The notes under the pieces were generated by a model. That model made no database searches, was not told where the DNA came from, and saw only the letters and a list, made by a program, of their open reading frames with translations. From Euryodendron excelsum (lineage: Eukaryota > Streptophyta > Magnoliopsida > Ericales > Pentaphylacaceae), in assembly GCA_033060915.1 (NCBI GenBank), contig CM065383.1:11356001-11420000 (forward strand): a stretch of 64,000 nt of DNA, given 5' to 3'. A program made the position numbers and the translations under genes. This document shows, in pieces, positions 10,214-22,233 of the stretch (positions are counted from its first letter, which is position 1; every line of letters starts with the position of its first letter).

Positions 10214-12482
10214 TCAAGTCCGAGCTGGCTCCCCAGTAACCCCTCCATTCTCCCCGGTGTCCTGCTGAACTCGCTCTGTGGAAGGCTGAGGATCATTGTG
10301 GACGTCCCCAGCAGCAGACTCAGACCCAGTATGAGGCCCTCCCTCGGTATCCGTTTGAAGCTCGGGGCCCATCTTAGGAGCAGGAGCAGGAGCGTCTGTC
10401 ACGGCCGCCTCGGTGCTTGGGGGAGCGTCTTCAGAAGGCTCGAGAATGGAGAAGTCCAGACTAGGGAACTTCCTTGAAGCCTGACCCCTAGCATGCTCGA
10501 ACCCCTAAAGGAAGGTCGGCGCTAGCAACGCCTGGAAGTCGTCCCCCTCTTGGAACTCTTCTACCGCCTTACTCTTCGCATTCAAGAGCTTCTCCTTCAG
10601 GGCCTTCTTCTCCTTCTCCAGCTCCTGCCATTTGGTCTGCTCTCCCGAGAGACCCAGTACAAGCTTGCTGGTGGTGGCGTCAAGCTTATTGTATTCATCC
10701 TCGGCTTTCTTCAAGGTCGACACCGCCGAGTCCCTCTCAGCGCGGACAACGGCGATCTCATCCTTCATGGCACGAGCCGCAGTGATCTCCTCTTTCAACC
10801 CGTTCAGCTCAGCTAGGAGGGAGGCGCATGTGCTCTTCTCGTGATTGAACGCCTTTTCCAGGCCCGCTAGGCGATGGCCCATCTTGATGTTCCTGGCGAC
10901 AGACTGGCAAAGACCATACGTCAAGATGGAACGAGAGAACAGGAAGGAGGACCAAGTAGAAGGCGCATACCCTAAGGAGGTCATGGTTCATGTCCTTCAC
11001 CAGGCGATTGTTGTTGTGCTTGTCGACCCTATGGAGGTCGACTTCCTTCACGGCAACAGCAGCCCTCGCCCACGCGTCCTCCGGGCTCTCGAACATGTTC
11101 CTGGACGAGGGGGTGGCCTCAGCCCGAGCTTGTTCCTCGGGAGTAGCGATTGTACTTCGCCTTCTCTCGGTCTGCGGAGTCGGCGGCTGAACGCGAGGCG
11201 GTTTGGTCGTTCTCCCCTCGGGCACTCTTACCGGAGCCAATATCTTCCTGGTCGGCTCTGCCTCGGCATCCTTCAACCGTTTCGGTTCGGGCTCAGACCC
11301 TCCAGCCTTTCGCTTCCGTAGAAAAGCAACGTTGAAGCCCATCTCGCCGACCGGTTGATCTTGCGCTGGAGCAACAGTCTGGGGGGTGGCAGCAACGGCT
11401 GAGCTGTCAACAACGACCGCGCCAACTACAAACAGAATGGATGTTAGTTAGGCGGCATTGAGAAGCTCTACAAACTACTAAACACTCACTCCTCTCACGT
11501 TCAGCAGCTAAGGCTTCTCTGGTAGGCTCAGGGCCTAGCAAATAGTTCGACAGGCTCTCGGCGGTGACCAAGTCTTTGTGACTATGGACCTCGTGTTGCA
11601 GAACCTTCCTTATGGCAACCCTCACCTCCTTAGATACTCTGGGCTTTGCCAGACCTGACACCCAAGGCAACCTAGGTCAGGAAACTGACTTGAAAAGAAA
11701 AGGAAATGAAACCGAGTTCGGTAGAGAAAGAACGTACCCTTCTTGCTCGGGTAACCCCATTGCCTGGGGACCTGAGCAGAGAAGTCAGTCTCCCAGGGTT
11801 GAAACTCCCATCCGTCTCCACTGACGAAAAAGAACTGGTCCTTCCAGTTCTTAACCGAGGAAGGGAGCTCATCAATTAGGTTGTACTCCTTGGACCTGCC
11901 CGAGAAATACCACCAGCCCGCGCCCCTCTCCGCTGGCCGGAAGCAGAACAAGAATTCCTCTGGCGTGATATCCCTCTTATGGACGATCTGCCAGAGGACA
12001 GAATAGCCGAGCAGGATCCTCCATCCATTCGGCTGTATCTGCCCTGGAGACAAACGAAGCCACTGCAGGATCCTCCGAACAGACTAGGGAAAGGGCATCC
12101 GAAGGCCACCAGCCAACGCGCCCTCATATACTGTGATCTCGCCCTCCCTGGCTGAACAGGCCCAATCGTCCTTTTTCGGGATCCTGAGCTTCAAATCCCG
12201 TGTGATCTGATATGCAGCCAGCAAAGCCTCGACCTTCTCCTTGGTAAGAACGGAGGACACCCCAACGGCCTCGTACCCGGGATCATCCTCTTCCGACTCT
12301 CCCGACTCTCCCCCCTTAATGGCACCAGAGTCGGCGATCTCTGCTTGGCCCGACTCAAGAACTTGTACCGATCCCCTAGAACCACTAACGGAGGCCTCAT
12401 CTCCGGCCTCACGACCAACTACTTCGTGTCTATTTGAGTCCGTCTTCTCCGAATCCAAACTCACGTGCTCAGGGTTGGCCAT
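10214..12482 (-). pseudogene. Antisense spliced gene of the Tat element, Transposase_28-type
   Basis: A gene opposite to gag-pol, starting at ATG 12482 (MANPEHVSLDS). An acidic N-terminus is followed by a domain at about 12250-11770, containing LRIPKKDDWACSAREGEITV and PGQIQPNGWRILLGYSVLW. This resembles Pfam Transposase_28 ('putative gypsy type transposon'). Further exons encode a basic proline-rich linker (about 11425-10985) and a long coiled coil (about 10900-10530), then a Pro/Glu-rich tail. Introns are suggested near 11745-11692, 11489-11426 and 10980-10910. Nonsense codons at 12084-12086 and 10505-10507 break it. Tat elements are known to carry antisense ORFs here; the role is unknown. 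Confidence 0.65.
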
Positions 12483-12791
12483 GGTGCCTAATCGTTTCTC
12501 GTTCTCAATCCTAAGCAGTACGGGTTTGAATAACTGGGCTATTTCCTCAAGTATTGACTTCAGAAACCCTGGCCTATCGACAAACCCTTGAAGGTCGGGG
12601 ATTTCCCCCCTCTTTTGGTAAACCCAGACACAACGGGTGGCTAACCAGTACATACAACCGGGAAACAGGACTTACCACGCTTTGCAACTCCAACAACAGG
12701 TCGCGGTGTAAGCCGGTGATGCTGCACGACGGACGGCACCCCCTTAACTCGCCAGAGACAACGAAGATGACGCTGGAGACGATGACGTAAG

Positions 12792-12818
12792 CTCTCTCTC
12801 TCTCTCTCTCTGTGTGTA
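12792..12818. repeat. (CT)n-(GT)n microsatellite
   Basis: About ten CT dinucleotides followed by a few GT units, between the 5' end of the Tat antisense gene and the right LTR. Confidence 0.85.
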
Positions 12819-13068
12819 CGTATTTGGTAAAAAGCATTAAGAGGAAAATGGGGGCAACTGCCCCCCTCAACTCCCCCCACATCTTTGAAATCAACGGCTT
12901 AGATGGCCTACGGTGATGGGACACAACCAACGGCTACTTGGCAACCGCGCCCTGGCTGCCACGTTAGGGCATGCGACGCGACAGCTTTCATTATTGCGCC
13001 GTCCTCGCCATCAATGCGCTCCGTGTTTCGCGGTCGGGTCGCCCTTTGGAATTCCTCTGGCCCCAAGC

Positions 13069-13086
13069 CGACGGCCTGGGGGCATC
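13069..13086 (+). other. Polypurine-tract position of the Tat element
   Basis: The sequence just before the right LTR reads CCGACGGCCTGGGGGCATC. It is a weak, interrupted purine run at the place where plus-strand priming should occur. The call is by position. Confidence 0.4.
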
Positions 13087-13637
13087 TGGTGACGAATTCT
13101 GAACCGGAAGCCCTCCGTGCGTCGCCTGGTCGCCTCCCGACCGGGCACTCACTCCGCTCGCCCTCGAGCCTACCGTTTCGAGGGGATGCCCATAACGACC
13201 CCCTGATTGGGTCAGCCCCTGGTGGTGCCCGTAGGGGCCCATTTCTGACACCCGCCCTCCTGTCTCACGTCAGGTACGTGGATATGGTGTGTATCTGTAA
13301 CAACCGCCACGCCTCTGACACCGTTCTGACACACGCCACCCTGGAGGAACAAGTGCTCTGACACCATTCTGGTCTTCCAACTAGAGCCACGTGGGGGACC
13401 ACCAACGCCCACCATGCAAACATACAAGGGAAACATTGGCTTGAGGCAGGGGTCACAAGAACCCAAAGTATGGTTTCTCTCTTCAACATTTGAGCCTCTT
13501 GAAATCTAACTGAAAACACCAGAGAGCCATTGGCTCCCACCGCACCGGTGGGTTTAAGTGTAGGAGATCACCGGCCAACCAAGGAACAGACCATCCCAGA
13601 CCTGGGGGTAGGCCAACACGAGATTGTTGCATCATCA
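13087..13637 (+). repeat. Right LTR of the Tat element
   Basis: 551 bp, begins TGGTGACGA and ends GCATCATCA, followed at once by the second GGTGG target copy. It is the partner of 3619-4207. Confidence 0.9.
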
Positions 13638-13913
13638 GGTGGTATTAGAATCGAACTCTCAGGAGGCGTTGGATCTCATTCGAGAGTCGCCGGACACCCA
13701 TCCCAGTCATAATGCTATTTTGGCTATCCGGGCCCTGAATGCCCAGAACTGGACTTATGTCTTACAACATGTGTGTAGGGAGGCAAATGGCAGTGCAGAT
13801 AAGCTGGCTCACGCAGCTCTTTGGGCAAATTCGGACATTCAGATCCTTCAGCAGCCGCCTGCTTCGGTTCGGCCTCTTTCGGGCCTAGATATTGTTGAGT
13901 GGGGTGTTCCCCG
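13638..13913 (+). pseudogene. LINE ORF2 fragment 2: rest of RNase H
   Basis: This is the continuation of the RNase H interrupted at 3618. The peptide VVLESNSQEALDLIRESP continues the EEV of fragment 1 in frame, and the AREAN-like segment CREANGSADKLAHAAL carries the last catalytic Asp. The third catalytic position reads Asn (ESNS) where relatives have Asp. The fragment ends at the CACTA insertion, in the codons for WGVPR. Confidence 0.82.
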
Positions 13914-14430
13914 CACTACAAAAAAAGCTAGTATTTGTGACGGCACCATGCCGTCGCAAAAGGTGATTCTGCCGACGCAAAAAGTCATTAGCGTCGGACA
14001 TGCGACGGCATTTTCGGCGACGAAAATGCTTGCGTCGCAAATACTTTTTGCAACGGCCATGCGACGGCATCGGACACTATTTGCAATGGTAACCCCCTGT
14101 CGCAAAAACTAGTCGCCTAATTTGCGCTCGCTGATATGCCGACGGTAATAATTTATTAGTGACGGTTAAATACCATCGCAAATAGCATCATTTGAAATTA
14201 AGGAAAAAGTTTTAGCGACAGCATGCCCCGTCGCAAAAAGTCAATCATACAACCACATTTGTTACTTTTTGCGACGGTTTACCCCGTCGCAATTAAAAGA
14301 TTCCGCCATCCTAATTTAGTACTTTTTGCGACGGTTTTGAACCGTCACTAATACCTTGTAAAATATGCCGCCAGCCCCATTGAAACCTTTTGCGACAGTT
14401 TTGTAACCGTCGCTAATAACTTGTAAAAAA
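13914..14430. repeat. Left terminal and subterminal repeats of the CACTA element
   Basis: After the terminal CACTACAAAAAAAGC come roughly ten copies of TTTGCGACGG or its reverse complement CCGTCGCAAA, in both orientations. In CACTA elements such motifs are the binding sites for the second element-encoded protein. Confidence 0.85.
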
Positions 14431-15364
14431 AAAAAATCCACCCATAGTTTATGATTAAATTTGTAGCTTTCTTCTTTAACCTAATAAAATGTACAATTAA
14501 CATTATACATATAAAAAAAACCATTATACTAATGACAAAATTCATTCATTCATCTATCCAAATCCAAATATTTATAAATATGTCTAACAAAATAAACTAG
14601 CACATATTTTACACATTGTCTCCAAATAAACATTATCTCCCATTACAATTCATAAAATATAAAATTATATATGGTGCCTCACAAAATAATATTACAAATC
14701 CATAATCCATAATCCATAGACAAAAAAGAGTGTTTTAAGTCAATCGCAAAATTTGCTAATAAATAAACACCAAATATCGATCTATTCCTTGCGAATAACC
14801 TGAAAAGAAAAAAAATATAAATATTAGATAAAATAATAAACATATCAAAGACAATCGACATTTATCACATAAAATCACTTGACATGAGATATGATAGAAC
14901 TACATTTTTGGTTTAAGAGTACCAAAAATCCTAAACTAAGTCTAAGTTTGCATTCAAAACAGAGAAAAATTAGTGAATCTATTGAATTTTCAACTAAAGA
15001 AATATAATCAAAGCATGAACTTCAACTGAACATATTGTTTTTCTTCTTTTTGACATTCAACTAAATATGAATGAAACTATTGTGTGTATAGATTAAGTGA
15101 TGAAATTTTACCTCACCTTGATTCATCACAACATGTAACTCAAGAAAATCTAATCATTTCAATATCTATTTATCAATCATGATGAGGCAAAGCTGTCTAA
15201 ATAGGAAAATTGTTTGAAATAATAAAAAGAAGGCTTTAAAAGCACTATACAAATTTTCCATGTAATAGGTAACCATAACAAAGCCAAATCTAGTCTTCAC
15301 TATTTCTTATGGTCCAGCGCAGGATCAATAAAAACCAAAGATCGATCTATTGTTTTTCTTAAAA
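14431..15364. other. AT-rich non-coding DNA inside the CACTA element
   Basis: No supportable ORF or boundary. This region lies between the left subterminal repeats and the tandem array. Confidence 0.5.
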
Positions 15365-15369
15365 AGTTT

Positions 15370-18300
15370 GCTCCTAGACGTCACTCGTGTCTACACCATC
15401 CTACGTGTCAACTTTGACGGATTTCGGAGCCCGTTTCGAGATTTTAGTACCTAAACGACACGAAAAACATTGTTTTTTTTTTTTTTTTAAGTTAAGTCGA
15501 AAAACTCCAAAACTCCCACCCTGAAGGTCCGGCGGCTGTGCCGTTTGTTCCTACATGTCACCCGTGTCTAGACCTTCCTACGTGCCAAGTTTGACGGACT
15601 CCGGACCCCATTTTGGGATTTTAGTACCCAAACGGCACGGAAAACATTATTTTCTTTTAAAAGTTAAGTGTAAAAAATTCACAACTCTTACCCCAGGAGT
15701 CCGGCGACCGTGCCGTTTGTTCCTACACGTCACTCATATCTAGACCTTCCTATGTGTCAAGTTTGACGGACTTCGGAGCCCGTTTCGGAATGTTAGTAAC
15801 TAAACGGCACGAAAAACATTGTTTTTTTTTTTTTTTAAGTTAAGTTGAAAAACTTCAAAACTCCCACCCCGAGGGTCCGGCGACTGTACCGTTTGTTCCT
15901 ACATGTCACCCGTGTCTAGACCTTCCTACGTGCCAAGTTTGACGGACTCCGGACCCCATCTTGGGATCTTAGTGCCCAAACGGCATGGAAAACATTATTT
16001 TCTTTTAAAAGTTAAGTGTAAAAAATTCACAACTCTTACCCCGAGAGTCCGGCGACTGTGCTGTTTGTTCCTACACGTCACTCGTGTCTAGACCTTCCCA
16101 CATGTCAAGTTTGACGGATTTCGGAGCCCGTTTTGGGATGTTAGTAACTAAACGGCACGAAAAACATTGTTTTTTTTTTTTTTTAAAGTTAAGTCTAAAA
16201 ACTTCAAAACTCCCACCCCGAGGGTCCGACGACTGTGCCGTTTGTTCCTACATGTCACCCGTGTCTAAACCTTCTTACGTGCCAAGTTTGACGGACTCCG
16301 GACCCCATTTTGGGATTTTAGTACCCAAGCGGCACGGAAAACATTATTTTCTTTTAAAAGTTTAGTGTAAAAAATTCACAACTCTTACCCTGAGAGTCCG
16401 GCGACCGTGCTGTTTGTTCCAACACATCACTCGTGTCTAGACCTTCCTACGTGTCAAGTTTGACGGACTTCGGAGCCCGTTTCAGGATGTTAGTAACTAA
16501 ACGGCACGAAAAGTATTGTTTTTTTTTTTTAAGTTAAGTCGAAAAACTTCAAAACTCCCACCCCGAGGGTTCGGCGACTGTGCCGTTTGTTCCTACATAT
16601 CACACGTATCTAGACCTTCGTACGTGCTAAGTTTGACGGACTTTGGACCCCATTTTGGGATTTTAGTACCCAAACGGCACGAAAAATATTATTTTCTTTG
16701 AAAAGGTAAGTGTAAAAGATTCACAACTCTCACCCCGGGAGTCCGGCGACTGTGCCGTTTGTTTCTACACGTCGCTCGTGTGTAGACCTTCCTACGTGTC
16801 AAGTTTGATGGACTTCGGAGCCCGTTTCGGGATGTTAGTAACTAAACGGGATGCAAAACATTTTTTTTTTTTATAAAGTTAAGTCGAAAAACTTCAAAAC
16901 TCCCACCCCGAGGGTCCGGCAATTGTGTTGTTTGTTCCAACATGTCACCCATGTCTAAACCTTCGTACGTGCCAAGTTTGACGGACTTTGGACCTCATTT
17001 TGGGATTTTAGTACATAAACGGCACGAAAAATATTATTTTCTTTTAAAAGTTAAGTGTCAAAAATTCACAACTCTCACCCCGGGGGTTCGGTGACCGTGT
17101 CGTTTGTTCCTACATGTCACTTGTGTCTACACCTTCCTACGTGTCAACTTTGACGGACTTCGGAGCCCGTTTCGGGATGTAACTAAACGTCACAAAAAAC
17201 TTTGTTTTTTTTTTTTTTAAGTTCAGTCGAAAAACTCCAAAACTCCCACCCCGAGGGTCCGGCGACTGTGCCGTTTATTCCTACATGTCACCCGTGTCTA
17301 GACCTTCCTACGTGTCAAGTTTGACGGACTCCGGACCCCATTTTGGAATTTTAGTACCCAAACGGCACGTAAAACATTATTTTCTTTTAAAAGTTAAGTG
17401 TAAAAAATTCACAACTCTTACCTCGGGAGTCCGACGACCGTGCTGTTTGTTCCTACACGTCACTCGTGTCTACACCTTCCTACGTGTCAAGTTTGACGGA
17501 CTTCGGAGCCCGTTTCGGGATGTTAGTAACTAAACATCACAAAAAACTTTGTTTTTTTTTTTTTTAAGTTCAGTTGAAAAACTCCAAAACTCCCACCCCG
17601 AGGGTCCGGCAACTGTGCCGTTTATTTCTACATGTCACCCGTGTCTAGACCTTCCTACGTGCCAAGTTCGACGGACTCCAGACCCCATTTTGGGATTTTA
17701 GTACCCAAACGGCATGGAAAACATTATTTTCTTTTAAAAGTTAAGTGTAAAAAATTCACAACTCTTACCCCGGGAGTCCGGTAACCGTGCCGTTTGTTCC
17801 TACACATCACTCGTGTCTAGACTTTCCTACGTGTCAAGTTTGACAGATTTCGGAGCCCGTTTCGGGATGTTAGTAACTAAATGTCACGAAAAACATTGGT
17901 TTTTTTTTTTTTTAAGTTAAGTAAAAAAACTTCAAAACTCCCACCCCGAGGGTCCGACGACTGTGCCGTTTGTTCTTACATGTCACCCGTGTCTAGACCT
18001 TCGTACGTGCTAAGTTTGACGGACTTTGGACCCCATTTTGGGATTTTAGTACCCAAACGGCACGAAAAATATTATTTTCTTTTAAAAGGTAAGTGTAAAA
18101 AATTCACAACTCTCACCCCGGGAGTCCGGTGACCGTGCCGTTTGTTTTTACACGTCACTCGTGTGTAGACCTTCCTACGTGTCAACTTTGATGGATTTCG
18201 GAGCCCGTTTCGGGATTTTAGTACCTAAACGGCACGAAAAACATTGTTTTTTTTTTTTTTAAGTTAAGTCGAAAAACTTCATAACTCCTACCCTGAGGGT

Positions 18301-18455
18301 CCGGCGACTGTGCCGTTTGTTCCTACATCTCACCCATGTCTAGACCTTCCTATGTGCCAAGTTTGACGGACTCCGGACCCCATTTTGGGATTTTAGTACC
18401 CAAACGGCACAAAAAACATTATTTTCTTTTAAAAGTTAAGTGTAAAAACTTGCAT
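15370..18455. repeat. Dimeric (about 2 x 174 bp) tandem array in the CACTA element
   Basis: About 3.1 kb of head-to-tail repeats with a higher-order period near 348 bp. Two related monomers alternate. Type A contains CTTCGGAGCCCGTTTCGGGA, then a run of about 10-18 T. Type B contains CTCCGGACCCCATTTTGGGA, then TTATTTTCTTTTAAAAG. Type B starts recur near 15555, 15903, 16251, 16597, 16943, 17285, 17633, 17980 and 18330, so about nine dimers are present. The small ORFs (MSPVSRPSYVPSL type) recurring here are by-products of the repeat. Confidence 0.92.
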
Positions 18456-18659
18456 ATCTGAAATTGCCCTTTAAACCAGTGCTACACGTAAAAGGTTTAT
18501 TCTATGGTAATATTTTTTGGGATGCTGGTTGATGGTTGATTGCATGTGCCCTCTAACTAATATTGAAAGCCATAGGTTTAAATTGAATCTTAAACTTGAA
18601 GTTGGTTATGACTGGGAATTTTAGAAGGAATTTTGCTGATTAACATTTCTTTGTCTCAG

Positions 18660-18764
18660 GGAACTGCATATACTCAATCACTCTACGGCAAATCAAAAAA
18701 GAAGAAGTACATCAGCATGCTTTCCCAGATCATTAGCTGCATGAAGCAATGTGATGAGGCTTAG
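18660..18764 (+). pseudogene. Possible captured host exon (last exon)
   Basis: A TTTGTCTCAG acceptor is followed by an open stretch of 34 codons: GTAYTQSLYGKSKKKK, then YISMLSQIISCMKQCDEA and a TAG. Composition and the splice acceptor look like a genuine terminal exon, not random AT-rich DNA. It is on the strand opposite to the transposase. I do not recognise the parent gene. CACTA elements are known to pick up host gene pieces. Confidence 0.35.
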
Positions 18765-20494
18765 ATTCTTGTAATTCATGTTAGGCATTTGGAGATTTTA
18801 AGAGTGCCCAAAAGGTGTAGTAGTAGTTGGAAAACTAGGCCAGGAAAGACTTGCCTCTCTGTTGTAGCATGTGGAAAAAACGAAGAAAATGGTTCCCTGG
18901 AGCTTCATATAATAGCTCTGTAGGAAAATATTTGAATATGGTTCCCTGGAGCTTATTAAGGTTGGGGGGACTGTCACAGAGCTTTAAAGTTTTCCTCTTT
19001 TACCTACTGTCACAAAGGTCTTCTTTCTCTATTTTTGTTCCTTCAACTTCACAAAGATCAATAAAGCATAATTTTAGAATGTTTTAGCAGACAAAAAGTG
19101 ATCATGAATAAAATTACATAATTAAGTTGATAATATCAATAATTAAGTTGATTGATTTTCCATCCATTAAAATGACAACCAATACCAATTAAAGCAACTC
19201 AGCAAAAATATGCATATATAGATATAAGCATTCCCAGATATCAGCAAAAGTGATTTTTAAAGTTGATTGATTTTTGTTGCATAAATATAAGCATTCCCAG
19301 ATATGCAGTTTAATACAATGAAAAAAACTTAATCTCCAGTAATAGTGCAACTGCACGCAAAATTGAGAATTGCAATTTCATAAAAAGACAGTCCTTCAAG
19401 GCAACTCAATCAAAGAACATAACAAGTGCCACTAAGAATCATTATCAAGGCATACAAGGAAACACAAAAGAGACATAAATCATAGAGTAAACCAATAGAA
19501 TTCTAATCATATATATCAGAAAAAATAATAAATGGAAATGTAAAAAACATAGGAAGTGGAAAACAACATCCTCCAATTAGAAAAGATAGCACGAGTAAAT
19601 TCTTTTACAGCAAAAGACTAGAGATTTCTGCTAAATCTTGAACACCATGAAAAAGAACTCTAATGAAGTATGCACATTACCAACGTAGGAGAATTATTAT
19701 TCCAAGAAAAAACTTAAAGTATACTTATATACTAATTAAAGACATGCTTTTGTTGAGATACACACCACCTAAGAGCTATGTTTAAGTAGAGGTAACAAAG
19801 CCAAAAAAAAAAAAAAAATCAATCATAAAATGCTCAAATGGAAAATGAATACATTATCCATGTTCAAACCACCATCTTGTGGAAAGTACCAAATGCCTGA
19901 ATTGGGTGAAAGGATTTGAGAAAATATGTTAAGTTTCAGATTTCAGTGTTTTTTTTTTTTTTTTTTTTTTTTTTGGTTTATGTCAAGTTTCTCTTCTTCG
20001 TTTGTTTTCCCGATTCGACCAAATCCAGAATTAAAACACTGCCTTCTAGATCTCAAAATCATTAGGAAGTTTGTAATAAAGCCAGGGACAAGAAAACTGT
20101 TATGGAAATGAAAATTTTAAAAAGAAGATCAAGCAAATAAACACAGCCATTAGAACATATGAAAATTTTAATGCATTATACACATAGGCTATTTGCAGTA
20201 AATTATATCTAATAGCACTACCAAACACGAGAGAAGGCCAAACTCAAGAAGAGAACCACAACAGAAAGATGAACGGATAATTTCTAACCAGTGACAAAAG
20301 AGATAAAATGAAACAAGAAAAATATAGAATCTTGTGTAGTGAGTTGCATTTTTTTTTTGCTGCAAAGACAAAAATAAAGTCATAATCCTCCTTCGGCCGT
20401 AATGGTCTCCATTAGCCATCCCACCAATACAGCCATAGTTAGGGCATCAAATGCAAATTACATATCATCACATACATGAAGGGTAGACTTCTAC

Positions 20495-20644
20495 CTGAAA
20501 GCTTCTAATTTTCTTTTGAGATGTGGTACTATGGACAGGAGTGGAACATCGGCCATCACCATAATTATCATTGTCACGTAGAATGTATTCCAATTTTGGG
20601 AACAAACAGGGTAAAGATGACCCAAAAATTAGGGAAAACAGGAG
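20495..20644 (-). pseudogene. Possible captured exon, minus strand
   Basis: A 50-codon open stretch on the minus strand contains LPCLFPKLEYILRDNDNYGD and then a serine/threonine-rich end. A TTTCAG|GTAGAAG donor-like site follows, and an AG precedes it. The amino-acid composition is balanced for such AT-rich surroundings. The parent gene is not recognised, and the call could be chance. Confidence 0.22.
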
Positions 20645-22233
20645 CTACTCTCTGTCTCGCTGTCGCATGGTTAGGGGCAAATCAATGTATAGCAAACTAA
20701 AGGCTAATAGAAATAGATGAAAACAATGGGTAACAACAGCATTCTTGCCTGCCAAACAATTAAGAGATGCCTTTTGGGAGGTTTCTTAAAATTTGAACCA
20801 CATTCCTAAGGATTTCCTACGAGTACTGAGCCCAAGCTTTAGTCTAAGGTCAGCTAGAACTTAGCCCGTTTTCTCATCTAAGATAAGGTCGACTTTGATT
20901 TGCGCATCCACATATGCATTCATACACAGAGATACTCTTCTAGCAACTAAGATCATAAGCAAGCTTAGTCTAAAGTCAATTTTGGGCCTAAAACTCAAGT
21001 TCGTAACCAAAAAATGAGCCTTGGCAACCAGAAACTAGGCTCTTAGATAGATTTAAACCAAGCTTACATCAACTCCACTCAAAACAGATTAACACAAAAA
21101 AGTTTCTAGTCTAAGTTTCAAAACAGATTTCCTTCATAAGTGATGCAAGTGAATCAGTATATGAGCTGAATTCCCAACTTGAATATGCAGAGTTAAATAT
21201 TAACTCAGCTTAAGAAAGCATTTCTCCAACTAAATTGAGTTTAGGTAATGAATTCAAGTTTTCCATTTAGTCCTATGACCAACCCATCAGCAAAAACATA
21301 AATAAAGACTTATTTTTGTCACTGCCTCAACCAGTGAATCCTCCTTCTCACTGGTAATACTTTCAACCTGAACCATGTCGCTCCTCACCAATGGCTTATA
21401 AACTCCATAACATATCCCCAGACCATTTTAAACAATGCTAACTGGCCTTGTCAAGAATTAGGTGATACCCATAACATATAAAGTTAAAGGTCAAGATATG
21501 GAGAAAAAGGAAGCAAATTAACAATACAACAAAGCAACTTTGAAGGCACAAAAATCCAATGAAAGTAAAACTGGTAAAATAGCTGTATTATTTTCCTATA
21601 AACCTTAAAAACAAAAAAACAAAGCACAATTGATGGGACAAAAATCCTATGAAAAGTATAACTGGTCAACAGCAGTATAACTTTCATATAAACCTTAAAC
21701 CAGCATTGTGCCATAAAGGAATAAACTTCTAATACGTCGATAAGCTTTTTTTCTGTATATAAAATTATATCTTATACTCAAATGGAATCAAATTTTATGC
21801 TTTCCTACCACCAACACAAAATAAATAAATAAATAACCTCATTTTGATGTTTATGAGACCAGCCTTTTCTTCCCCTAGAAAAGTGTACTACAGATGTCAT
21901 ATACTATAAAAAAATATTGCTTGCAATTTCCACCGAAAACAGTCACTTATCCTCAGAAATTATTCTTTTTTCTTACCCTAAGCCCCTAAACTATAAAGTT
22001 TTGTATATATTCTTCAAATCTCGGTAGGACCTCTTTATCAATCCTTACCTTTAATGCTGTTTTGCTGTTTTGCTATGGTTTTGCTATGGATGATGCACAG
22101 ATGTTTCATTCTGATCGTGATTAGTGTGTGTGGTGTTGAATCTAAAATTGTGTTGAACTTAACTGGCTTGATGCGAAACCAACAGATTCTACAGCTTGTG
22201 CATCTTAATTTTTTCTTACTCCTAAGAAGAAGG

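Larger units (their letters stand above)
3619..13637 (+). mobile_element. Tat-lineage Ty3/gypsy LTR retrotransposon
   Basis: A complete but degraded element of about 10.0 kb. LTRs at 3619-4207 and 13087-13637 both begin TGGTGACGA and end GCATCATCA. The target duplication GGTGG is at 3614-3618 and 13638-13642. A primer-binding site follows the left LTR. Internal order is gag, protease, RT, RNase H, a second RNase H, integrase, a tandem repeat, then a spliced gene on the opposite strand. The dual RNase H, the RT signature and the antisense gene fit the Tat lineage. The coding region has at least seven nonsense codons and three frameshifts, so it cannot encode its own proteins. Confidence 0.92.
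18456..22233. other. Non-coding CACTA region with possible captured exons
   Basis: AT-rich DNA between the tandem array and the element's genes. Two short segments look coding and are listed separately. A local duplication of ATAAGCATTCCCAGATAT occurs near 19225 and 19285. Otherwise no gene is recognised. Confidence 0.5.

Noticed and set aside
15555..18132. Repeated small ORFs starting MSPVSRPSYV
   Set aside because: They recur at the 348-bp period of the tandem array and are interrupted in other copies, so they are products of the repeat and not a gene family.
15370..18455. CRISPR-like or regulatory spacer array
   Set aside because: Units are contiguous, about 174 bp, without unique spacers, inside a plant DNA transposon. 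This is a satellite-type tandem repeat.
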